Shown: positions 43,968 to 53,938 of the stretch, one piece after another
Numbering within the stretch: position 1 is the first letter of the stretch
How the letters are laid out: each line of letters opens with the position of its first letter
Source: Leptospirales bacterium
Lineage (GTDB): Bacteria; Spirochaetota; Leptospiria; Leptospirales; Leptospiraceae
Length of the DNA stretch: 64,000 nucleotides
Assembly (NCBI GenBank): GCA_013297885.1
Contig: JAAFIR010000001.1
Coordinates: 1-64,000 of the forward strand
Reading direction: 5' to 3'
Made by a program: the position numbers and the translations under genes
The notes under the pieces: generated by a model
Databases searched by the model: none
Told to the model about the DNA's origin: nothing
What the model saw: the letters and a program-made list of their open reading frames with translations, nothing else

Positions 43968-45689
43968 TTAATACTCAAAACAATCTTTATATTTTAAATT
44001 TTTATTTTGCAAAAACTCTTCTAAAAAAATTTTTTTTAATAAAAAATCTTTTCCTTTTTCTTTTAAACTACTTCTTTTCGCACAAGAAAAAAAATCCTGA
44101 TTTTTGGATTTTAAAAAAATAGAAAAATAATTTCTACGATTTTCAGGAATATCTATTTTTAATAAATATTGGTTCTTGCTTAAATTAAAAATTTCTAAAT
44201 TACCAATTCTTGTTCCAAAATTAGCAATCCATATTTGAAATTCAGCATTGATCAAATTAATTCCATTTGGGGCTTGGATTAAAATTTGGTTATTTAAATT
44301 AAATCCAAAAAATTCTAAATTTAAAATTTTGGGATTCTCTATTCTTTCTCCAAAACAAAAATCATTTTTTGGTTTATCAAAAGTTTTATTTGAATTTTTA
44401 TCAAATATTTTTAGATAACAATTTTCTAAATTTAAACTAAGAAATTCATTTATAGATGAATCTGAAATTCCAGTTGAAATTTTAGAATAATCTCCTAAAT
44501 ACAATTTATCTTGATTTAGAGTGTTTAGAAAATAAAGTTTCGTTTTAAAATAATCTTCAAATTCAATTATTGGTTGCGAAAGTTTTTGAAGAGAAATCTC
44601 TTTATTAGTTATAGAAAGTGTAGAAGAATTTTTTTCCTCTGTATAAAAGTTTTTTTTAACTTCCAAGTAGGAAGAATTTTTAATTCTCATAAATTCTTTT
44701 TTAAATTCCGATACCAAAAAAAAGTTTTTAGTTATCAAAAAATATTCTCTATTATTATCTCTAGCATTTAAAGAAAAATTATAACTTCCAGTAAGAAGTG
44801 TTTCTTCATCAATTAAAATAGTTTTATGGTGTAAAATACCACCTTCGAAAAAACCACTAGAACCTTGAACTTTATCTTCATTTCCATCTCTAAAAATCTG
44901 AGATGTAATTCCATAAAAATTATCATTTAAATAAGCACCTTCTCTATCAACAGGTGAATCATAAATTCCAGTTACTTGAACTCCTCTTTTTGAAGCTTGC
45001 CGTAATTCATGAGTCAAAATTGAATCTGTATGGTCAAAAGTTAAAAATTGAATTTTATATTTTGATTCTTTTACATATTTTAAAATTTGATCTTGGATTA
45101 AGAGTCCATCATCAGGTGAATTAAAAAATAACATTTGGTTTATTTCAAGAACTGGTTCAGAAAATTTTTCAACTAAAAATTCAGAAAAATCTTTTTCTTT
45201 ATATTTTTCTAATTCAAATTCAATATAACCATTATAATCTAAAGTTAATCCATTTCTTGAAAAATTTCCAGTTCCCAAAAAAATTTTTTTTTCATCAGAT
45301 ACAAATATTTTTATATGATGTAAGGAAGTGGAATTCCAAATTTTAAAAGTAAAACGATTTTCTTTTAACAAATCATATGTTTCTTTTGAATCTAAAAGGA
45401 ACTCTATTTTTACTGATCTATTTCTTGCTTTAACCAAAGCTTCAATAATTTCAGGGTGATTAAATGAATAAGCATAAATTTTTAAACTACTTTTTGTATT
45501 TGAAATAAAACTTAAAATTGAATCCAAAACTTCTCTTTTCTTTTTTTCATCAGTAAATCTTCCTGGATAAGAAAAATAAGCTTTTATATTTGCATTAGGA
45601 TTTAATAATAAAGTGGGGAATAGATTTTGTGAGTCAGAACTTTTTTTACAAAATATAAATAATATTAGAAAAAAAAATTTCATAACCAA
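43968..45689 (-). CDS. phospholipase-D-like lipoprotein
   Basis: The 573-residue protein has a signal peptide ending LFIFC, so it is probably lipid anchored. Two PLD catalytic HxKx4D motifs are complete: LHHIKIFVSD followed by GTGNFSRNG (about 120-140) and HHKTILID followed by TGSYNFSLNARDNN (about 278-305). The family cleaves phosphodiesters in lipids or DNA, the latter as in Nuc-type nucleases. The C-terminal 230 residues are of unknown, beta-rich type. It is the last gene of an envelope operon, overlapping the barrel-like protein gene by 10 bp. Confidence 0.75.
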   Translation of the reverse strand: MVMKFFFLILFIFCKKSSDSQNLFPTLLLNPNANIKAYFSYPGRFTDEKKKREVLDSILSFISNTKSSLKIYAYSFNHPEIIEALVKARNRSVKIEFLLDSKETYDLLKENRFTFKIWNSTSLHHIKIFVSDEKKIFLGTGNFSRNGLTLDYNGYIEFELEKYKEKDFSEFLVEKFSEPVLEINQMLFFNSPDDGLLIQDQILKYVKESKYKIQFLTFDHTDSILTHELRQASKRGVQVTGIYDSPVDREGAYLNDNFYGITSQIFRDGNEDKVQGSSGFFEGGILHHKTILIDEETLLTGSYNFSLNARDNNREYFLITKNFFLVSEFKKEFMRIKNSSYLEVKKNFYTEEKNSSTLSITNKEISLQKLSQPIIEFEDYFKTKLYFLNTLNQDKLYLGDYSKISTGISDSSINEFLSLNLENCYLKIFDKNSNKTFDKPKNDFCFGERIENPKILNLEFFGFNLNNQILIQAPNGINLINAEFQIWIANFGTRIGNLEIFNLSKNQYLLKIDIPENRRNYFSIFLKSKNQDFFSCAKRSSLKEKGKDFLLKKIFLEEFLQNKNLKYKDCFEY

Positions 45690-46975
45690 ATTCCTCCACT
45701 TAGAAAAAAAGAATTTCCTTCAATTGAAATTTCTTTATTTGAATAAAAATAAGAAAAACTAGATTTTAGATAATAACCGAGTTCTTTTTTTCCATACATA
45801 AATTCTAAGCTTGATTCCATTAAAAAAAATCTTTCATAGTCTTTTTTTTGAACGGAAATACTTCCATTCGATTGTTTTAAATTACGTGGTGTAAAATGAT
45901 TAAAAATTAAATTTAACTGAAAATTTTCATACTCAAAACCTATTGAAGCTCTTCCCCAAAAAGAATTCCATCTTCCATTTTGAATGGTAAAACTTTTTTC
46001 TAAACCTATTTCTGTTATCCAAGTTGTTGGATGAAAATTTAAACTTTGTGCAATTAAAATTCCTGAAATTGGACTACCAAAACCAACTGAGCCATATTCT
46101 AAAATTTCACCTGATGAATTTCTTTTTTCAGTATCAGGAAGAAAAAAACTAGATTGAAATTTAAAATACGAAAAATTAGATTTAAAAAATAGTTCTACTA
46201 ATTCACCACTTATTGGAATAGATTTTTTTTCTTGCCTTTCAGAATTATTTAATGTTTTATCTAATCCTCTTGAAATAGTAAAATTAAACCCAGAAATAAA
46301 AAATGAATTTTTCCAAAAAACATTCCAAGAAGTATTATATAAAAAATCATTATCACCATTTGGTCTAGTTCTAGATTCATCATTTGCAATTTTACCTGAA
46401 TTTCTTAAATTAATATAAAGTAAACTGAATCTAGAATAAAAATCTTTATTTTGAAATTCAAAACTTAGTCCATGTCTTAAATTTTCTGAATTTATAATTT
46501 GTTTTTTATCAAGAAAAAAAACTCTTTCCAAAATTGGGAAAGCTCGATAAAAATCTAAAAAATAAAATTCTAATTTAAAATTTTCATTTGGTATAAATCT
46601 AGCAGAAATTCCTTCAATACCGTCTATTTTTTGTTCAGGAAAATAATTATTAAATTTATTTCTGCCTAAGCTAAAAGAATATTTGTCTTTTACAATTCCA
46701 ATGTTAGCGTTTTCACCTAAATAAAATAAATCTTTGGATTCAGATTCTTTTAATCTTTTTATAAAATGAAATTGGAAGTCATAAAAAAAGTTTTCTTTTT
46801 TATCTTTAAACTTTCCTGAAACCAAAAAAGCTTGTTCAGTTTTTCTAGAATCTTTAGTTTCATTTTTGCCTTGTATAGCAATTTTTTCAATATTTCTTTT
46901 CCCATAAGCTAAATATTCTGCTTGAAATTCTGAAAATAAATTAAGTGAAAATAAAATTAGAATGAGGTATTTCAT
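45680..46975 (-). CDS. outer-membrane barrel-like protein
   Basis: A 431-residue exported protein (signal MKYLILILFSLNLFSEFQA). The sequence alternates polar and aromatic residues in strands of 9-12 (FFYDFQFHFIKRL, KYSFSLGRNKFNNYF, FYSRFSLLYINLR, NFQLNLIFNHFTP, ELGYYLKSSFSYFYSNK). This is typical of an outer-membrane beta-barrel. The final residue is not a canonical Phe (it ends GGIWL). It sits between a lamin-tail lipoprotein and the PLD lipoprotein, overlapping both, so it may be their surface anchor or exit pore. That is inference. Confidence 0.55.
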   Translation of the reverse strand: MKYLILILFSLNLFSEFQAEYLAYGKRNIEKIAIQGKNETKDSRKTEQAFLVSGKFKDKKENFFYDFQFHFIKRLKESESKDLFYLGENANIGIVKDKYSFSLGRNKFNNYFPEQKIDGIEGISARFIPNENFKLEFYFLDFYRAFPILERVFFLDKKQIINSENLRHGLSFEFQNKDFYSRFSLLYINLRNSGKIANDESRTRPNGDNDFLYNTSWNVFWKNSFFISGFNFTISRGLDKTLNNSERQEKKSIPISGELVELFFKSNFSYFKFQSSFFLPDTEKRNSSGEILEYGSVGFGSPISGILIAQSLNFHPTTWITEIGLEKSFTIQNGRWNSFWGRASIGFEYENFQLNLIFNHFTPRNLKQSNGSISVQKKDYERFFLMESSLEFMYGKKELGYYLKSSFSYFYSNKEISIEGNSFFLSGGIWL

Positions 46976-49830
46976 TTTGATACCTCATAATCAGATTCAG
47001 ATTCACCTTTTTGATTTTTTTTAAGTAAAGAAAATTCATCTTTTCCTAATATGATAGAAAATGGTTTAGGAGAAAAACGATTTCCGTAAGAATGGATATG
47101 TGTTTTTATTCCTGAATCATTTAGAAATAAATCTAATTTTTCATTAGATGAAATTCCATTTCCGATTGTAGATGTTGTTTTAACTGTTAAAATTAAATTT
47201 GGATTTATTCCTATTTTATTTAATTCAATAAAACTTACATCAGGATCCAATATATAAGCGCATGAAGTTGGATTTAAAATTGTGCTGTTACCGAAAAAAT
47301 CGCTAGTTGTAATTCCTGATGGTAATATTATTCCTCTTCTAGTTTGAAAAGAAACAATTTCGTCAAAACTAGATTCATCCCAAATTTCATACTTTGATAA
47401 ATCTTTTGATACATTTCCACGATTACAAACTAAGACCCATTCATTTTCAGAGCTTGTTGGATTTGGTAAAACTCCTTCAATGTATAGCCCATCTCTGTTG
47501 AATAAATGAATTTCATAACCAGGAATTAATTCTAAATAAACTAATGCTAAATTAGAATTTAAAAAAGAAAAATTAACATTATTACTTAAAGAATCTCTAT
47601 TTAAGTAGGAAACCAATTCTTGAAATGGAAAATAATTAATTTGTTTGATTTGAAAATTTGTAAATTTTTCTGAATCAGGACTTATTAATTGTATATTAGA
47701 TTTTTCAATTAAAAATGGGTTAAATTCATTTGATAAATTTGGTGATGCAAAAACTCTTCCGCTACAACCAGATTCTGAACTACTTGATTTTTCATTTGAG
47801 TTTTTCCAGATTCCATCAATTGCTCGTACATATGAAAATCTTTTTTTTTCAGAAGTATTATTTATTCCATGATTTCTTTTAGGATCATAAGCAAATTGAA
47901 AAGGTATAGAATTTGATTGGATACTGATAGAAGTAGATTCATCTTTTAAAGAAAAATTTTTAAAATGAATATTTTTAGAAATCGGAAAACAGACTAATTC
48001 TTTTTCAGATAGAACAATGATTTCATCATCTTCAACTGGAAAGAAAAATTTTCTATTTTGAATTGTAACTTCTGCTGTACCTTTCCCTAAACTTAAAAAT
48101 TCTACAAAATCCTCTTCACTAAGTGAACTTGTTCCTCGATATGCACCCGCCCAATGAATTTCGTTTAAAATTAATTGTGTAGAATTTTCAGGTAATGGAT
48201 TTTTTTCACCTGGACTAAAAAAATGCTCATTAGAATAAAAAGGATTAATTGTTTTAGAGTCAAATTTTGGATGAAAGATAATTTTCTCATTTTTTATTAG
48301 AACTGAGTGAACATTTTTATTTTTGTCTAAAAAAGAATATTCATGAAGGAAATGGATTCCAGAGAATAAAATTTTATTTTTTTTACGACTTTTTAAATTA
48401 ATTCTTTGATATAAATTCAAATCATTCATATTTATTTGAATCAAATTTAAATTTTGTTTAAAAAATTCTCTTTTACCAAATACAATTAAACTGCTTGGTA
48501 AAATTTTTTCTTTTGAATTTAAAGAAAATGCTTTTGAACCTATGAAAAGTTTAATTCTTTTTAATTCACAAGATTTTTTTCCTAGATATTCTAGTTCTAA
48601 AAATTTCCCATCTGTTTCAATTTTTTCTTTATCTCTGATACCAAATGAGTTTAATTCACTAAGTTCAAATTCATTTATATCACATATTCCAGCATAAAAT
48701 TTTTCTTCAAGTTCCAAATCAATTCCAGGATCAGCACATAAATTTTCATCATGACTAGTATTAAATTCACATAAATTTTCTTTTAATTTAAAACTTCTAG
48801 TTGTATTTTCTGTACTAGTAGTAAAACTTCTTGGAATAAAGATTTCTGCTTTTAATTCATTTGATAAAAAGTTTACTTTAGAGTTTGTTCTTAATTCTGA
48901 CCAAAATTTTTTTGAATTTGGTAAATTTTTAGAGATAGTTGAATTTTCGATTAATGTTTTAACGGAATAAGGAAAATAAAATTTACTAGAATTGGAAATA
49001 GAAATTACTTCTGAATTTAATTGAATCGAAAAATCTGTTATACATAAAATCTGGTTTGAATTGTTTTTCCACTCTAAAAATTCATTTTCACCTAAATAAA
49101 CTTCTGTAAAACTAATTTCACTTTGTTTACATGCTGATACAATTTTAGTATGAATTCCCTCAATTGAATTAAAAAATTTTTCTATTTCTTTTTTGATTTC
49201 AGGAACCTGACTTAAATCCAACACAAGATAATTTTTGTTAAGCGGAAAAATTATTTTTAATTCTGTTGTTGTTTTATATAAACTAAAATAAGAAATAGAA
49301 AAACTAGATTCTATTTTTTTACCTGTGTTGCCACTTAAACTAAATGAATTTGTATAAACTTGATTTGTTTTTTCTTTTAAAGAAGTTTCTAGTTCTTCTT
49401 CGCCAAAAAACAATAATGGATTTTCAGTTTCTGAAATTTCTTTAACAACTTCAGTTCTGGTTTTTGTATCAAACCAAATATTTTTATCTTGGTAAGTCAA
49501 ATTCCCAAAAACTTTCTCTGTTGAATTAAAAATCAAATTTAAATTACTCAAATTTAATTCTGTATTTTCAAAACAAATTCCTAGTTTTGGTCCGTATTCT
49601 TTATTTAAAAAATAAGTAGAATTTGAATAGATACAAGTTTTGTTTTCTTTGATTACAAGATTTGCTCCTAGTTCTGGAAATTCATCGGTTTCTTTAAAAT
49701 CAGTTAAATTTGCATAATCCAAAAAAAATAGTGAATGTTTATCTGATTCAGGAAATTTTGCAAATGGATTTTTATTTTCTTCTTTGCAAAATAGTGTAAA
49801 TAATAAAGTTAAGAATTGTAGATATTTCAT
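46972..49830 (-). CDS. large lipoprotein with lamin-tail-like domain
   Basis: This 952-residue protein has a signal peptide ending LLFTLFC (lipobox). Residues about 560-700 resemble a lamin-tail domain (LILNEIHWAGAYRG, EEDFVEFLSLGKG, then SYVRAIDGIWKNS), an immunoglobulin-like fold found in bacterial surface proteins, often with nucleases. The flanking regions are serine/asparagine-rich and beta-strand-like and look like further surface domains. It is the first gene of a three-gene envelope operon with the barrel-like and PLD-like genes; the starts and stops overlap (ATGA). Confidence 0.55.
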   Translation of the reverse strand: MKYLQFLTLLFTLFCKEENKNPFAKFPESDKHSLFFLDYANLTDFKETDEFPELGANLVIKENKTCIYSNSTYFLNKEYGPKLGICFENTELNLSNLNLIFNSTEKVFGNLTYQDKNIWFDTKTRTEVVKEISETENPLLFFGEEELETSLKEKTNQVYTNSFSLSGNTGKKIESSFSISYFSLYKTTTELKIIFPLNKNYLVLDLSQVPEIKKEIEKFFNSIEGIHTKIVSACKQSEISFTEVYLGENEFLEWKNNSNQILCITDFSIQLNSEVISISNSSKFYFPYSVKTLIENSTISKNLPNSKKFWSELRTNSKVNFLSNELKAEIFIPRSFTTSTENTTRSFKLKENLCEFNTSHDENLCADPGIDLELEEKFYAGICDINEFELSELNSFGIRDKEKIETDGKFLELEYLGKKSCELKRIKLFIGSKAFSLNSKEKILPSSLIVFGKREFFKQNLNLIQINMNDLNLYQRINLKSRKKNKILFSGIHFLHEYSFLDKNKNVHSVLIKNEKIIFHPKFDSKTINPFYSNEHFFSPGEKNPLPENSTQLILNEIHWAGAYRGTSSLSEEDFVEFLSLGKGTAEVTIQNRKFFFPVEDDEIIVLSEKELVCFPISKNIHFKNFSLKDESTSISIQSNSIPFQFAYDPKRNHGINNTSEKKRFSYVRAIDGIWKNSNEKSSSSESGCSGRVFASPNLSNEFNPFLIEKSNIQLISPDSEKFTNFQIKQINYFPFQELVSYLNRDSLSNNVNFSFLNSNLALVYLELIPGYEIHLFNRDGLYIEGVLPNPTSSENEWVLVCNRGNVSKDLSKYEIWDESSFDEIVSFQTRRGIILPSGITTSDFFGNSTILNPTSCAYILDPDVSFIELNKIGINPNLILTVKTTSTIGNGISSNEKLDLFLNDSGIKTHIHSYGNRFSPKPFSIILGKDEFSLLKKNQKGESESDYEVSK

Positions 49831-49903
49831 TTTCCCTCCAAATTATGTAGAATGGAAAATGAAACTTGAACTAGTTTTTTTTTAAATTAAGTTCGTTTAT
49901 TTG

Positions 49904-50350
49904 TTATTTTTTTTCTTTTTCGATTTTCTCAATTGCCCCTTTTGATTTTAAAATTGAAATTACTTCAGTATTTTTAAAATTAATCGCTTCAGAAAGTGGT
50001 GTTCTTCCAAATTCATTAGCAATGTTTACCTCAGCTCCATATTTTAAAAGTAACTCCACTGTATTTTTATCTCCAATAATTGAAGCATAAAATAAAGCTG
50101 TAGCTCCAGATTTATCTGGTTTGTTTACATCAGCACCTTTTTTTAAAAGTAACTCCATTATTTTGAGGTGAGAATTTTCTGTAGCTTTTATTAAAGGAGT
50201 ACTACCTTTTTTATCAGCCATATCTGGATCAGCATCCCATTTTAAAGAAGTTTTAACTTGAGCTAAATCACCTTTTTCACAAGCCCATAATAAAATTTCA
50301 GAATCTGAAAAAATTGAAAATACAAATAAAAAATATAAAATAAATTTCAT
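49904..50350 (-). CDS. exported ankyrin-repeat protein
   Basis: A 148-residue protein with signal peptide (MKFILYFLFVFSIFS) and about four ankyrin repeats: ACEKGDLAQVKTSLKWDADP, STPLIKATENSHLKIMELLL, ATALFYASIIGDKNTVELLL and RTPLSEAINFKNTEVISILK. Such periplasmic or envelope ankyrin proteins mediate protein contacts. It stands alone, with 73 bp to the next gene upstream on the same strand. A partner is unknown. Confidence 0.8.
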   Translation of the reverse strand: MKFILYFLFVFSIFSDSEILLWACEKGDLAQVKTSLKWDADPDMADKKGSTPLIKATENSHLKIMELLLKKGADVNKPDKSGATALFYASIIGDKNTVELLLKYGAEVNIANEFGRTPLSEAINFKNTEVISILKSKGAIEKIEKEKK

Positions 50351-50412
50351 AATATAAGAATCGTAATATTTAAAAAAAAATCAATACTTAAAAATTATCT
50401 TTAAATACAATT

Positions 50413-50922
50413 TTAAGAGTTTTTATTTAATATCCATTTCCAAATTTTTCCAAGTTCAGGATCAGGAATTTCAGAATTAAATTTCATTCCAATTTTTTTT
50501 AGAACTGCATTTGAAGCATTTTCTAAAGAAAGTGTATGTGCTATTATAGTATGAACTTCTTTTTTATCAAATGCAAAATTTCTCATCGCAAATACAGCTT
50601 CAGTAGCATAACCTAAATTTTCATATTCAGTAGCAATTTCATAACCAATTTCAACATTACCAAATTGATCAGGCCCACCTTTAAACCCCCCCGATCCAAT
50701 TAAACAAGATTCATTTTTAAGTATAAAAAATAGTGTTCCCCAAGAATATTCGTTTTTATCTTCTTGAATTTCTTTATCTGGTTGATATGCTTCTGCAAAT
50801 TGAGGCCAACAAACTGCTATTCTTAAGTTTAATAATTTTCCAAGCTCAAATTTACTTTTTGATAAAGCAATTAAATGAGATTGTTTAGCTGGAATTAGCA
50901 ATAAACTTTTAGTTTCAATCAT
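50413..50922 (-). CDS. GNAT-family acetyltransferase (RimJ/RimL type)
   Basis: The 169-residue protein starts IETKSLLLIPAKQSHLIAL, as in RimJ/RimL-like N-acetyltransferases. The acetyl-CoA motif region is NVEIGYEIATEYENLGYATE (about 88-107), followed by VHTIIAHTLSLENASNAVLK and IGMKF, the conserved C-terminal helix and strand. It transfers acetyl from acetyl-CoA to an amino group of a protein or small molecule; the substrate cannot be told. It is monocistronic. Confidence 0.8.
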   Translation of the reverse strand: MIETKSLLLIPAKQSHLIALSKSKFELGKLLNLRIAVCWPQFAEAYQPDKEIQEDKNEYSWGTLFFILKNESCLIGSGGFKGGPDQFGNVEIGYEIATEYENLGYATEAVFAMRNFAFDKKEVHTIIAHTLSLENASNAVLKKIGMKFNSEIPDPELGKIWKWILNKNS

Positions 50923-51034
50923 AAATCAGAGTTTGATAAGGGCTTTTTTTGAATATAAAGATTTTAATATATTAACTTTTTAATCAATTAAATAAAGTTG
51001 TTTACAAAATTAAAAATATATTTTTAATCTAACC

Positions 51035-52759
51035 ATGAAAAATATATTTTTGTTAATGATAATTATTTCTTTAACAATCAATTGTTCAAAAGAAAAAAAA
51101 GAAGGTATAACTGGAAATCTCATCTTGGATTTTTTAGTTTTACAGTTCTTATTAACTCCCCCAAAACCACAAGTAGCATGCACAGCTTCAACTAATACTG
51201 ACCCATTATTTACAAACCAATGGCATCTTTCAAATAACGGAAGTTTGACTTCTTCTGTTTCAGGTGAAGATGCAAAAGTGATCTCAGTTTGGACTAGCGG
51301 TAATTTAGGACAAGGTGTAGTCGTTTCAGTTGTAGATGATGGACTTGAAGTAAATCATGAAGATTTAAAAGATAATATATCTAATTCTGTACAAGGTTAT
51401 AATTCAAGAACAAATGGAGCAAACCCTTCGCATGTTGATATTGAATCAGGGCATGGAACAAATGTTGGAGGTATAATTGCAGCTAGATACAATAATGGAA
51501 TTGGTGTCAGAGGTGCGGCTCCTTGTGCAAGTTTAGTAGGAAGAAATATTTTAGAAGCATCATTAACTTCAACAATTGAAAATATTGCAATGACTAGAGA
51601 CACTTCTTTAATTGCTGTTTCTAATAATTCTTGGGGTGCTCCTGATAACAGAGGAAATTTAGCAGCTTCTAGTTCCATCTGGCAGTCTGCAATTGAAACA
51701 GGATTATCAACAGGTAGAAACAACCTTGGAACAATTTATACATGGGCTGCTGGAAATGGTGCAAATAGTGGTTTTAATCCTTCTGCTACTCTACCTGCGT
51801 TAACTGGTATTAATTTACCTATATCTTCTAATAATTTTGAAGTGGATAATTCCAATTATGACGGGCAAGCAAATTTTTATGGTGTATTAGCTATCTGTGG
51901 AGTTGGTTCAAATGGAAAAAAAGCAAACTACTCTGAAGAAGGTGCAAATCTTTGGGTATGTGCACATACTCAGGGAAACAGTACAACTTCCTCTACTACT
52001 GCAATTTCTACAACTGACCCAACTGGTTCAGCTGGATTTAATTCTAGCGGAGCCAATTCAAATTTTACAAACTTAAATTATAATAATAGATTTAATGGAA
52101 CCTCTGCAGCTACACCTTTAGCAGCAGGAGTGATTTCTTTATTACTTCAAGCATATCCAAATTTTAGTTGGCGTGATGTTAAAGAAGTTATAGCTCGTTC
52201 AAGCAGAAGAAATGATTCAACTGATTCAGATTGGGTTGCAAATGGAGCAGGAATATTTGTAAATCATAAATATGGTTTTGGAACTGTTGATGCAACATCA
52301 GCAATTAACTTTGCCCGCACATGGACACCAATAACAGGTAGTCAAATTGTAGCATCAAATACTTCTTGGCAAACTAATGGCGGAGTCGCAGTCAATATAA
52401 CTGATAATAATACAACCCCAACTACTCAAACAATTTCTGTAACAGGTTCAGGAATATCGAATATCGAATGGGTGAGTTTAGATTTTACATCAACTCATAC
52501 ATATTTTGGAGATTTAACTGTTATTTTAACAAGTCCATCAGGAACAAATAGCATTTTATCCAAAAAGCATACTTGTTTAACTGCAAATGGAAGAGGTGAT
52601 ACTTGCCCAATGAGTAGTTTAACAAACAACACTTGGAGATTTGGTTCTGGAAGACATTTAGGAGAAGCAGCAAATGGAACTTGGACAGTAAGGGTATGGG
52701 ATACAGTAGCTCAGGACACGGGAAATTTTGTAGCAAGAATATCATTTAGAGGAAGATAA
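51035..52759 (+). CDS. subtilisin/kexin-like serine protease lipoprotein
   Basis: The 574-residue protease has a lipobox (LTINC, Cys17). The catalytic S8 domain follows directly: Asp101 (VVDDGLEVNHED), His140 (SGHGTNVGG), the oxyanion Asn near 198 (NNSWG) and Ser357 (NGTSAATPLAAG). Residues about 440-574 form a P-domain (proprotein-convertase type) ending FVARISFRGR. The sequence before the catalytic domain is only about 35 residues, too short for the normal 70-100-residue prodomain. The next gene, 9 bp downstream, encodes a prodomain-like protein. Confidence 0.85.
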   Translation: MKNIFLLMIIISLTINCSKEKKEGITGNLILDFLVLQFLLTPPKPQVACTASTNTDPLFTNQWHLSNNGSLTSSVSGEDAKVISVWTSGNLGQGVVVSVVDDGLEVNHEDLKDNISNSVQGYNSRTNGANPSHVDIESGHGTNVGGIIAARYNNGIGVRGAAPCASLVGRNILEASLTSTIENIAMTRDTSLIAVSNNSWGAPDNRGNLAASSSIWQSAIETGLSTGRNNLGTIYTWAAGNGANSGFNPSATLPALTGINLPISSNNFEVDNSNYDGQANFYGVLAICGVGSNGKKANYSEEGANLWVCAHTQGNSTTSSTTAISTTDPTGSAGFNSSGANSNFTNLNYNNRFNGTSAATPLAAGVISLLLQAYPNFSWRDVKEVIARSSRRNDSTDSDWVANGAGIFVNHKYGFGTVDATSAINFARTWTPITGSQIVASNTSWQTNGGVAVNITDNNTTPTTQTISVTGSGISNIEWVSLDFTSTHTYFGDLTVILTSPSGTNSILSKKHTCLTANGRGDTCPMSSLTNNTWRFGSGRHLGEAANGTWTVRVWDTVAQDTGNFVARISFRGR

Positions 52760-52768
52760 GGAAAAATT

Positions 52769-53374
52769 ATGAAAAATCAATTTTTAAAACTAATATTAGT
52801 TTTTTTATTTACTACAGTTTGTATAAACGCTCAAGACAAAAAACAAATTACTGGAAACAATATTTCCAAAAAAGAAATTTCTTTTATTGAAGGAAAAGAA
52901 ACAAGAAAGTTATTTTTGTTAGAAGGTTACATTGCTGAACATGGAGCAAAATCAGAATCTAGTGCAAAATTAAAATCTATTGACAGAGCAGCAAAAGCAA
53001 TTACAAATTTAGGTTTTGTTCAAGTGTTTAAAATTTCTGATCAAAGTCTTTTAAATAATGGAAAAGTTTCTACTAAATTAAATTCCAGTGAAAATTACTC
53101 AGCAGTTTATTCTTTTTCAGGAACTGAAGATGATATTGTAATTCCTGTTGGAGTTGTTGTTCAGTTTAAGAAAAATGTTACTGAAAATGAAATAATCTCC
53201 TTTGAAAAAAAATATTCAATTTCTAGAGTTGAACTTGGATCAATTAACGGAAAATTAGTTTCTTATCAAACAGAAAAAGGGCAGGCTAGTATTGATCTAC
53301 AAAACCAAATTAAAAACGAATCTATCATTGAAGGAACTTCTTTGGATTTTATTATGGAAAGAAGTAGAAAATAG
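52769..53374 (+). CDS. exported prodomain-like partner of the protease
   Basis: A 201-residue protein with a signal peptide (LKLILVFLFTTVCINA). Residues about 118-200 (VPVGVVVQFKKNVTENEIIS, FEKKYSISRVELGSINGKLV, IIEGTSLDFIMERS) resemble a subtilase propeptide: a VxFK strand, a helix with xEIxxFEKKY, a VE strand, and a C-terminal tail that could occupy the active site. It lies 9 bp after the protease gene with GGA before its ATG. It may fold or inhibit the protease in trans. Residues 20-110 are of unknown type. Confidence 0.5.
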   Translation: MKNQFLKLILVFLFTTVCINAQDKKQITGNNISKKEISFIEGKETRKLFLLEGYIAEHGAKSESSAKLKSIDRAAKAITNLGFVQVFKISDQSLLNNGKVSTKLNSSENYSAVYSFSGTEDDIVIPVGVVVQFKKNVTENEIISFEKKYSISRVELGSINGKLVSYQTEKGQASIDLQNQIKNESIIEGTSLDFIMERSRK

Positions 53375-53556
53375 ATTATTAAAGTGTTATTCTCTCCTTA
53401 ACATCATAACTACTTATAGGGTATTAATTTTTTTTAAATTTACTTATGATTTTTTTAATATCCTTTATTATAAACAATTTTCTAATTACTCAGAAATAGT
53501 ATGTTTTAAATTTTTGGGAAGTTAAAAAAATTAAGAATTAAAATTTTTTAAAAAAA

Positions 53557-53608
53557 ATATTCCTTTACAAGAATATACGAATTATAATATATTCCAATTA
53601 AGGAATAT
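53557..53608 (+). promoter_or_regulatory. double operator for the ArsR-type regulator
   Basis: Two similar inverted repeats lie 32 bp apart: ATATTCC-N6-AGAATAT at 53557-53576 and ATATTCC-N6-GGAATAT at 53589-53608. A -10-like TATAAT (53583-53588) lies between them. The second repeat ends 8 bp before the regulator's start, fitting autorepression. Confidence 0.6.
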
Positions 53609-53616
53609 TCAAAAAT

Positions 53617-53937
53617 ATGAATACAGTAACTTTAAGTGCAATAGCCGAACCAAATCGTTTAAAAATGGTAGAATATTTACGTACCAAACCAAGCAGTGTA
53701 GGAGAGATTGCTTTAAAATTGAAAATTAGACAACCTCAAGCTTCTAAACATCTTCGGGTTTTGACTGAAACAGGCTGGGTAGAAGTTCAACCACTTGCAC
53801 AACAAAGAATTTACCAATTACGAGAAAAACATTTTTCAGAGCTAGATAATTGGTTAGATTCATTCAGAAAGTTATGGGAAGCTCGGTATGAAAAACTGGA
53901 TTCATTGTTAGAAGAATTACAAACAAAAGGAGATTAA
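53617..53937 (+). CDS. ArsR-family transcriptional regulator
   Basis: A 106-residue winged-helix repressor (AEPNRLKMVEYLRTKPSSVG, then the recognition helix IRQPQASKHLRVLTETGWVE and wing QPLAQQRIYQLREK). No metal-binding cysteine pair is visible. It therefore belongs to the group of ArsR proteins paired with AHSA1/SRPBCC genes rather than to metal sensors. It is first in a four-gene operon and probably represses it from the double operator at 53557-53608. Confidence 0.85.
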   Translation: MNTVTLSAIAEPNRLKMVEYLRTKPSSVGEIALKLKIRQPQASKHLRVLTETGWVEVQPLAQQRIYQLREKHFSELDNWLDSFRKLWEARYEKLDSLLEELQTKGD

Positions 53938-53938
53938 T

